Under the pieces are notes generated by a model, which was given only the letters and a program-made list of their open reading frames with translations, was not told the DNA's origin and did no database searches. From NCBI GenBank assembly GCA_946222885.1, contig CAMIAK010000005.1, positions 141,893-205,892 on the forward strand: a DNA stretch of 64,000 bases, in the 5' to 3' direction. Source of the DNA: an uncultured Nesterenkonia sp. GTDB lineage: Bacteria > Actinomycetota > Actinomycetes > Actinomycetales > Micrococcaceae. The position numbers and the translations under genes are program-made. Shown piece by piece: positions 58,612-64,000 of the stretch. How positions within the stretch are numbered: position 1 is the stretch's first letter; every line of letters begins with the position of its first letter.

Positions 58612-59049
58612 ATGAAGACCTCCGCCCCGCTGATCTATTTCTCCTCGGTGTCGAACAACACGCACCGGTTCGTGGAGAAGCTCGGCCTGCCGGAGCAGAG
58701 CACCGCACGGCTGCCGCTGCACACCAAGGACGAGACACTCGAAGCCGCGGAGCCCTTCGTCCTCATCCTCCCCACCTACGGGGCGAATGGGGGGAGGGGC
58801 TCGGTGCCCAAGCAGGTCATCAAGTTCCTCAACGTGGAGTCCAACCGGGCTCTGCTGCGAGGGGTGATCGGCGCAGGAAATACGAATTTCCACGAGAGCT
58901 ACTGCATCGCCGGCGACATCGTCGCCCAGAAGTGCGGGGTTCCGCATCTGTACAGATTCGAGCTCATGGGCACCGCAGACGACGTGTCCCGAGTCAGACA
59001 GGGATTGGAAGAGTTTTGGAAACAGCAGTCAAGCCTCTCAGCCGCGTAG
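58612..59049 (+). CDS. nrdI: NrdI flavodoxin-like RNR maturation protein
   Basis: FMN protein (145 residues) that supplies superoxide/peroxide to assemble the dimanganese-tyrosyl cofactor of NrdF. IYFSSVSNNTHRFVEKLGL is the phosphate loop, LPTYGANGGRGSVPKQV the flavin loop and GAGNTNFHESYCIAGDIV the C-terminal family motif. Its 3' end overlaps the proposed nrdE start by 34 nt. Confidence 0.95.
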   Translation: MKTSAPLIYFSSVSNNTHRFVEKLGLPEQSTARLPLHTKDETLEAAEPFVLILPTYGANGGRGSVPKQVIKFLNVESNRALLRGVIGAGNTNFHESYCIAGDIVAQKCGVPHLYRFELMGTADDVSRVRQGLEEFWKQQSSLSAA

Positions 59050-61193
59050 ACGAGCCGGCACTGGCCAAGGAGGTCCCCCCGCAGTGGGAGGGCCTGAGCT
59101 ATCACGAGCTCAACGCCATGCTGAACCTGTACGGCCCGGACGGGGAGATCCAGTTCGAGGCCGACCAGCTGGCGGCCCGGAAGTACTTCCTGGACAACGT
59201 CAACGTCAACACCGTCTTCTTCCATGACCTGGACGAGAAGCTGAAGTACCTCGTCGAGAACGACTACTACGAGCCGGCCACGCTGGAGCAGTACAGCCGC
59301 GAGTTCATCCACCGGCTGTGGGACAGCGCCTATGCGGCGAAGTTCCGCTTCCCGACCTTCCTGGGCGCCTTCAAGTTCTACACCTCCTACGCGCTGAAGA
59401 CCTTCGACGGCAAGCGCTACCTGGAGCGCCTGGAGGACCGCGTCTGCATGGTGGCCCTCTACCTGGCCCGCGGGGACGAGGAGCAGGCTCAGAAGCTCAT
59501 GGAGGAGATCATCTCCGGGCGCTTCCAGCCGGCCACCCCCACCTTCCTCAACGCTGGCAAGAAGCAGCGCGGCGAGCTCGTCTCCTGCTTCCTGCTGCGC
59601 ATCGAGGACAACATGGAGTCCATCTCCCGCGGCATCAACTCTGCTCTGCAGCTGTCCAAGCGCGGCGGCGGCGTCGCGCTGTCGCTGACCAACATCCGTG
59701 AGCACGGCGCTCCGATCAAGCAGATCGAGAACCAGTCCTCCGGTGTGATCCCGGTGATGAAGCTGCTGGAGGACTCCTTCTCCTACGCAAACCAGCTGGG
59801 CGCCCGCCAGGGCGCCGGTGCGGTGTACCTCAACGCCCATCACCCGGACATCTACCGCTTCCTGGACACCAAGCGTGAGAATGCGGATGAGAAGATCCGC
59901 ATCAAGACCCTCTCGCTCGGCGTCGTGGTCCCGGACATCACCTTCGAGCTGGCCAAGAGCAACGAGGACATGTACCTCTTCAGCCCGTACGACGTCGAGC
60001 GCGTCTACGGGAAGCCGTTCAGCGAGATCTCGGTGACCGAGAAGTATTACGAGATGGTCGACGACGCGCGGATCCGCAAGTCCAAGATCAACGCCCGCGA
60101 GTTCTTCCAGACCCTGGCGGAGATCCAGTTCGAGTCCGGCTACCCGTACATCATGTTCGAGGACACGGTGAACCGGGCCAACCCGATCGCCGGGCGGATC
60201 ACCATGTCCAACCTGTGCTCCGAGATCCTGCAGGTCTCCGAGCCCTCCGAGTACGAGGCCGACCTCGGCTACGCGCAGGTGGGCAAGGACATCTCCTGCA
60301 ACCTGGGCTCGCTGAACATCGCCAAGACCATGGACTCCCCGGACTTCGGTCAGACCATCGAGACGGCGATCCGTTCGCTGACTGCGGTCTCGGACATGTC
60401 CTACATCGACTCGGTGCCCTCCATCGCCGAGGGCAACAAGCGCAGCCACGCGATCGGCCTGGGGCAGATGAATCTGCACGGCTACCTGGCGCGCGAGCGG
60501 GTCCACTACGGCTCGGAAGAGGGCCTGGACTTCACCAACATCTACTTCTACACGGTGCTGTTCCACTGCCTGCGGGCCTCGAACCTCATCGCCAAGGAGA
60601 CCGGGGAGACCTTCGACGGCTTCGAGAACTCCACCTACGCCTCGGGAGAGTTCTTCGACAAGTACACCGAGCAGGTGTGGGAGCCGAAGACCGCCAAGGT
60701 CCGGGAGCTCTTCAGCGATGTGCACATCCCCACCCAGGCGGATTGGCGCGAGCTGAAGGAGGAGATCCTCAAGCACGGGATCTACAACCAGAACCTGCAG
60801 GCCGTGCCGCCGACCGGTTCGATCTCCTACATCAACAACTCCACCTCCTCGATCCACCCGGTGGCCTCGCCCATCGAGATCCGCAAGGAGGGCAAGCTCG
60901 GCCGCGTGTACTACCCGGCGCCGTATCTGACCAACGACAACCTGGAGTACTACCAGGACGCGTATGAGATCGGCTACGAGAAGATCATCGACACCTATGC
61001 CGCAGCCACCCAGCATGTGGACCAGGGTCTGAGCCTGACGCTGTTCTTCAAGGACACCGCCACCACTCGTGACATCAACAAGGCGCAGATCTACGCGTGG
61101 AAGAAGGGCATCAAGACCCTCTACTACATCCGCCTGCGCCAGCTGGCCCTGGAAGGCACCGAGGTCGAGGGCTGCGTCTCCTGCATGCTGTGA
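59016..61193 (+). CDS. nrdE: class Ib ribonucleotide reductase, alpha subunit
   Basis: Catalytic subunit reducing NDPs to dNDPs. Conserved N-terminal YHELNAMLNLY, the active-site Cys in ELVSCFLL and NLCSEILQ, the Asn/Glu barrel region, and the C-terminal redox pair EGCVSCML. TTG 59016 is the best start: it keeps the conserved N-terminal segment and gives 725 residues. ATG 59118 would cut into that segment, and ATG 58932 would overlap nrdI by 118 nt. It has the short class Ib N-terminus, without an ATP cone. Confidence 0.93.
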   Translation: METAVKPLSRVDEPALAKEVPPQWEGLSYHELNAMLNLYGPDGEIQFEADQLAARKYFLDNVNVNTVFFHDLDEKLKYLVENDYYEPATLEQYSREFIHRLWDSAYAAKFRFPTFLGAFKFYTSYALKTFDGKRYLERLEDRVCMVALYLARGDEEQAQKLMEEIISGRFQPATPTFLNAGKKQRGELVSCFLLRIEDNMESISRGINSALQLSKRGGGVALSLTNIREHGAPIKQIENQSSGVIPVMKLLEDSFSYANQLGARQGAGAVYLNAHHPDIYRFLDTKRENADEKIRIKTLSLGVVVPDITFELAKSNEDMYLFSPYDVERVYGKPFSEISVTEKYYEMVDDARIRKSKINAREFFQTLAEIQFESGYPYIMFEDTVNRANPIAGRITMSNLCSEILQVSEPSEYEADLGYAQVGKDISCNLGSLNIAKTMDSPDFGQTIETAIRSLTAVSDMSYIDSVPSIAEGNKRSHAIGLGQMNLHGYLARERVHYGSEEGLDFTNIYFYTVLFHCLRASNLIAKETGETFDGFENSTYASGEFFDKYTEQVWEPKTAKVRELFSDVHIPTQADWRELKEEILKHGIYNQNLQAVPPTGSISYINNSTSSIHPVASPIEIRKEGKLGRVYYPAPYLTNDNLEYYQDAYEIGYEKIIDTYAAATQHVDQGLSLTLFFKDTATTRDINKAQIYAWKKGIKTLYYIRLRQLALEGTEVEGCVSCML

Positions 61194-61258
61194 GGCATGT
61201 GTGAGGCGGCTCCGCCGGCAGCAGAACGTTCAGCCACTAGAGAAGGACACCTAAGCGC

Positions 61259-62251
61259 GTGACCACTTCAGCAGAAGCGCCCCACTCCTCGACGCTGCTC
61301 GACCACGTCGAGGCGATCAACTGGAACCGCATGCCGGATGAGAAGGACGGCGAGGTCTGGAACCGGCTGGTCAACAACTTCTGGCTGCCGGAGAAGGTCC
61401 CGGTCTCCAACGACGTCCAGTCCTGGGCGACGCTGACGGAGGAGGAGAAGACCCTCACCATGCGGGTCTTCACCGGCCTGACCCTGCTGGACACCATCCA
61501 GGGGACTGTGGGTGCGGTGGCGCTGATCCCGCATTCGCTGACCCAGCATGAGGAGGCGGTGCTGACCAACATCGCGTTCATGGAGTCGGTGCACGCGAAG
61601 TCCTACTCGCAGATCTTCTCCACGCTGTGCTCCACCCGTGAGATCGACGACGCCTTCCGCTGGTCCAAGGAGAACGTGAACCTGCAGCGCAAGGCGCAGA
61701 TCGTCATGGACTACTACCACGGCAATGACGGGCTGAAGAAACGGGTGGCCTCCACGATCCTGGAGTCCTTCCTCTTCTACTCGGGCTTCTACCTGCCGAT
61801 GCACTGGTCCTCCCGGGCGAAGCTGACCAACACCGCGGACATCATCCGGCTGATCATCCGGGATGAGGCTGTCCATGGCTACTACATCGGCTATAAGTAT
61901 CAGCGTGCGCTGGAGCAGGAGACCCCGGAGCGCCGCGAGGAGCTGAAGGCGTACACCTATGACCTGCTCTTCGAGCTCTATGAGAACGAGGTCCAGTACA
62001 CCCACGATCTCTACGACGGCGTGGGCCTGGCCGAGGACGTCAAGAAGTTCCTCCACTACAACGCCAACAAGGCGCTGATGAATCTGGGGTACGAGGCGAT
62101 GTTCCCCAAGGAGCTCACCGACGTGAACCCGGCGATCCTCTCCGCGCTGAGCCCGAACGCGGATGAGAACCACGACTTCTTCTCCGGCTCCGGCTCCAGC
62201 TACGTCATCGGCAAGGCTGTGGAGACCGAGGACGAGGACTGGGACTTCTGA
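61259..62251 (+). CDS. nrdF: class Ib ribonucleotide reductase, beta subunit
   Basis: Houses the Mn2 (or Fe2)-tyrosyl radical cofactor. 330 residues; metal ligands lie in LTLLDTIQG (Asp), FMESVHAKSYS (Glu, His, and the radical Tyr two residues after Lys-Ser), ILESFLFYSGF (Glu) and IIRDEAVHGYYIG (Glu, His). GTG start with SD gaagga. Last gene of the operon; a strong terminator follows. Confidence 0.95.
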   Translation: MTTSAEAPHSSTLLDHVEAINWNRMPDEKDGEVWNRLVNNFWLPEKVPVSNDVQSWATLTEEEKTLTMRVFTGLTLLDTIQGTVGAVALIPHSLTQHEEAVLTNIAFMESVHAKSYSQIFSTLCSTREIDDAFRWSKENVNLQRKAQIVMDYYHGNDGLKKRVASTILESFLFYSGFYLPMHWSSRAKLTNTADIIRLIIRDEAVHGYYIGYKYQRALEQETPERREELKAYTYDLLFELYENEVQYTHDLYDGVGLAEDVKKFLHYNANKALMNLGYEAMFPKELTDVNPAILSALSPNADENHDFFSGSGSSYVIGKAVETEDEDWDF

Positions 62252-62300
62252 GACTTTCTAGAGACAGATGTCCTGAGTTGTCGCCGTAAGGCTTGGTAAG

Positions 62301-62341
62301 GGGCCCGGATCCGCAGGTTTCTGCAGGTCTGGGCCCTTTTT
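62301..62341 (+). terminator. rho-independent terminator of nrdHIEF
   Basis: gggccc (62301-62306) pairs with gggccc (62331-62336), continued inward by gcag/ctgc around a gttt loop, and is followed by TTTTT. This is the clearest intrinsic terminator in the window. Confidence 0.88.
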
Positions 62342-62375
62342 CGTGCCTCCTCCCAACGAACACAGGAGGACGAAG

Positions 62376-62654
62376 ATGCACACCAGCAGCCTTACGCAGT
62401 GGCACGAAGGTGGCACGCGCACACCTTCCGGGTGCAAGCAGAGCGGGCTGCAAGCCCTATTTCGGTTCGGCGACCTCGCCAGTCTTGTGCCACAACGTGC
62501 CATAGTGAACCGTCTTGGGTCTTGTTCTGATCTGTTGAGCAGAGAGGATATGGACTATGGCCAAGAAATACAGCGCGGATTTCAAGGAGCGGGCGATCAG
62601 GACGCTGGAGGATCACCAGCGGGTGCATGCCTGCTCGAAGTGGGGTGTCGCTGA
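62376..62654 (+). CDS. small hypothetical ORF at the edge of mobile DNA
   Basis: Short open frame of 92 codons with a perfect SD (aggagg, 62366-62371) 4 nt before ATG. The product is Ser/Gly/Arg-rich, has no domain I recognise, and its last third runs out of frame through the IS3 orfA remnant, so it is probably a chimeric frame without function. Codon use is less G+C-biased than in neighbouring genes. Confidence 0.25.
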   Translation: MHTSSLTQWHEGGTRTPSGCKQSGLQALFRFGDLASLVPQRAIVNRLGSCSDLLSREDMDYGQEIQRGFQGAGDQDAGGSPAGACLLEVGCR

Positions 62655-62696
62655 GGCGGGTGCGCACCAAGCTGGGGGTCTCCCCGCGACCAGTAG
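62557..62696 (+). pseudogene. remnant of an IS3-family orfA
   Basis: ATG 62557 with SD agagagga starts AKKYSADFKERAIRTLEDH, the N-terminus of an IS3-group OrfA helix-turn-helix protein. Around 62655 the homology jumps one frame (VRTKLGVSP is read in the next frame), so a frameshift is present. The sequence then stops at the left end of the intact element at 62697. It differs from the OrfA of that element. Confidence 0.75.
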
Positions 62697-62743
62697 TTAT
62701 GTGAGTTGCACTAGCGCCCGCCCTTAGCGGGAGGAAGACTGGT

Positions 62744-63034
62744 GTGACTATGACCGCGAAGAGGAAACGGCATTCCCCGGAGCAGATCATCCGTAAGCTC
62801 GGTGAGGCCGAGAAGATGCTGGCCCAAGGCCATGATGTGCCCGCCGTTGCTCGGGAACTGGGAGTCACTGAGGGCACCTATTACCGGTGGAAGAACCAAT
62901 ACGGCGGGCTCAAGGCTGAGGACGCCAAGCGGCTCAAAGAGCTTGAGAAGCAGAATGACCGGCTCAAGCGGCTGCTGGCTGAGGCAGAGCTGGAGAAGGC
63001 CGCTCTGAAGGAGCTGGCAGAGGGAAACTTCTAA
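62744..63034 (+). CDS. IS3-family transposase OrfA
   Basis: 96 residues: helix-turn-helix (residues about 10-45, QIIRKLGEAEKMLAQGHDV and LGVTEGTYYRWKNQYGG) and a leucine-zipper helix (RLKELEKQNDRLKRLL) for dimerisation. GTG start with SD ggaggaag; a small hairpin (cccgc/gcggg, 62717-62731) lies just before the SD. It ends with GGA AAC TTC TAA, which forms the slippery heptamer GGGAAAC at 63022-63028. Confidence 0.92.
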   Translation: MTMTAKRKRHSPEQIIRKLGEAEKMLAQGHDVPAVARELGVTEGTYYRWKNQYGGLKAEDAKRLKELEKQNDRLKRLLAEAELEKAALKELAEGNF

Positions 63035-63891
63035 GCCCGGCCAGACGTCGGCAGGCCGTCCGTCATCTGATCGGAAAGTTCCAGATCAGCGAGCGGGCGG
63101 CCACTGGTCTGGCTGGGCTCTCTCGATCTGCCTACCGGCGGCCGCTGCAGTCAGAAACAGCAGCTGATCCTAACGCTGCTCTGCGCCAGTGGCTGCGCGC
63201 TTACGCCGCGCAGAATCCCAGGCATGGGTACCGGCGGGCCTACCACGAAGCCCGGGCCCAGGGGTGGGTGGTCAACCACAAGAAGGTCCAGCGCCTCTGG
63301 GGTGAGGAGGGCCTTCGAGTACCGGTGCGCCGCCGCCGTAAGCGCCGCGGGACTTCCACCACCGGCGCCCCGACAGCGACGGCCCCGAATGTGGTCTGGG
63401 CGGTGGACTTCCAGTTCGATGCCGACGAGCAAGGGCGGACGATCAAGATCGCCACCGTGGTCGATGAGCACACCCGCGAATGCCTCGGCGGACTGGTTCA
63501 GCGATCCATCACAGGCAAGGCGCTGAAGGACCACCTCGATGCCCTGGTTGCTCAGCGTGGTGCCCCGCAGGTGATCCGCTGCGACAATGGCCCGGAGCTG
63601 ATCAGTCAGACCCTGGCCGACTGGGCCGGGGAGAAGATCGGGCTGCACTACATCCCGCCGGGTTCCCCGTGGCGCAATGGGTACGTGGAGTCCTTCAACA
63701 GCAGGATCCGGGACGAGTGCCTGAACATCAACAGCTTCTACTCCCTGCTCCACGCAAAGGTCATCATCAGCGACTGGAAGCATGACTACAATCACCACAG
63801 GCGGCACTCGGCGCTGGGCTACCAGGCACCGGCGGTCTATGCCGCGAGCTGCCGCCACAGAAGAGAAGATCAATCCCCGCAACTCACATAA
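63028..63891 (+). CDS. IS3-family transposase OrfB (DDE integrase), expressed by -1 frameshift
   Basis: rve-type catalytic domain. The frame is open from the frameshift site; an internal GTG at 63268 would lose the N-terminal HTH_21 part (RRRQAVRHLIGKFQISERAA; HGYRRAYHEAR). Catalytic acids: Asp in VWAVDFQFD, Asp in IRCDNGPELIS, Glu in GYVESFNSRIRDECLN, with the YNHHRRHSALGYQ C-terminal motif. Read through the heptamer with OrfA, it gives an OrfAB transposase of about 382 residues. Confidence 0.9.
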   Translation, partial: LLSPARRRQAVRHLIGKFQISERAATGLAGLSRSAYRRPLQSETAADPNAALRQWLRAYAAQNPRHGYRRAYHEARAQGWVVNHKKVQRLWGEEGLRVPVRRRRKRRGTSTTGAPTATAPNVVWAVDFQFDADEQGRTIKIATVVDEHTRECLGGLVQRSITGKALKDHLDALVAQRGAPQVIRCDNGPELISQTLADWAGEKIGLHYIPPGSPWRNGYVESFNSRIRDECLNINSFYSLLHAKVIISDWKHDYNHHRRHSALGYQAPAVYAASCRHRREDQSPQLT

Positions 63892-64000
63892 GACCTGGAC
63901 CTAACACCGGGGGCATTCCAATCACCAGGCGCGCGCTGCTGAATCTGTCCCGCGTCAAGTAGTTGGCAGGATTTCCTTGGTTTTGAATGTCGGGGTGGTG
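63892..64000. other. right flank of the IS, unassigned
   Basis: 109 bases with lower G+C than the core genes. I see no continuation of the orfA remnant that lies left of the IS, and no complete gene; the end ttggcaggatttccttgg is probably also mobile-element debris. Confidence 0.3.

Larger units (their letters stand above)
62697..63891 (+). mobile_element. IS3-family insertion sequence (IS407-like group)
   Basis: About 1195 bp bounded by perfect 13-bp inverted repeats, ttatgtgagttgc (62697-62709) and gcaactcacataa (63879-63891). Contains orfA and orfB linked by a -1 frameshift site; the orfB stop lies inside the right repeat. No matching 3-4 bp target duplication is seen, so the exact ends may differ by a few bases or one flank was rearranged. 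Both frames are intact, so it is probably active. Confidence 0.85.

Overview
The window is about 70% G+C. Its gene order is that of a Gram-positive actinobacterium, most likely family Micrococcaceae (Nesterenkonia/Arthrobacter relatives). The run mltG-aroE-aroC-aroK-aroB-efp-nusB-pyrR-pyrB-pyrC-x-carA-carB-pyrF-mihF-gmk-rpoZ-coaBC-metK-priA is characteristic of that group. A PriA without ATPase motifs, actinobacterial IHF, class Ib ribonucleotide reductase and MptB-type mannosyltransferases agree. The genus is an inference.

Region 1 (1-22 kb) is core metabolism on the + strand: a 5'-truncated mltG, four shikimate-pathway genes, EF-P and NusB, then a tightly overlapping pyrimidine operon headed by a PyrR-binding RNA that covers the pyrR ribosome binding site. 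mihF, gmk, rpoZ, coaBC, metK and priA follow. aroC, metK, priA and two later genes have a TANNNT -10 box only 6-7 nt before the start codon, which suggests leaderless transcripts.

Region 2 (22-31 kb): a convergent alpha/beta hydrolase, leuS, a DegV protein and the DNA-uptake pair comEA-comEC. An Rpf-like cell-wall hydrolase on the minus strand is preceded by a long, strongly structured leader.

Region 3 (30-42 kb): a LysR regulator divergent from an EamA exporter, a TVP38 membrane protein, an ATP-grasp protein, a CoA-transferase, an SOS-controlled DUF6504-dnaE2 pair, a DEAD-box helicase, a phospholipase D-like cardiolipin synthase and tRNA-His.

Region 4 (42-54 kb): oligoribonuclease; three consecutive polytopic GT-C glycosyltransferases, probably for lipoglycan assembly; an AEC carrier; ChrA; an acyltransferase-like membrane protein; a gamma-glutamyltransferase lipoprotein; and a TPP riboswitch directly in front of thiD.

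Region 5 (53.5-64 kb): a small alarmone synthetase divergent from glpD-glpK, then nrdHIEF behind a pair of NrdR-box-like sites 32 bp apart and closed by a strong terminator. The last 1.7 kb is mobile DNA: an intact IS3-family element with a GGGAAAC frameshift site, inserted in or next to the remnant of another IS3 element.

I found no CRISPR array, prophage or obviously new multi-gene defence system. The most unusual items are the structured Rpf leader, the degenerate PHP site of DnaE2 in a cassette without ImuB, and the GT-C trio.
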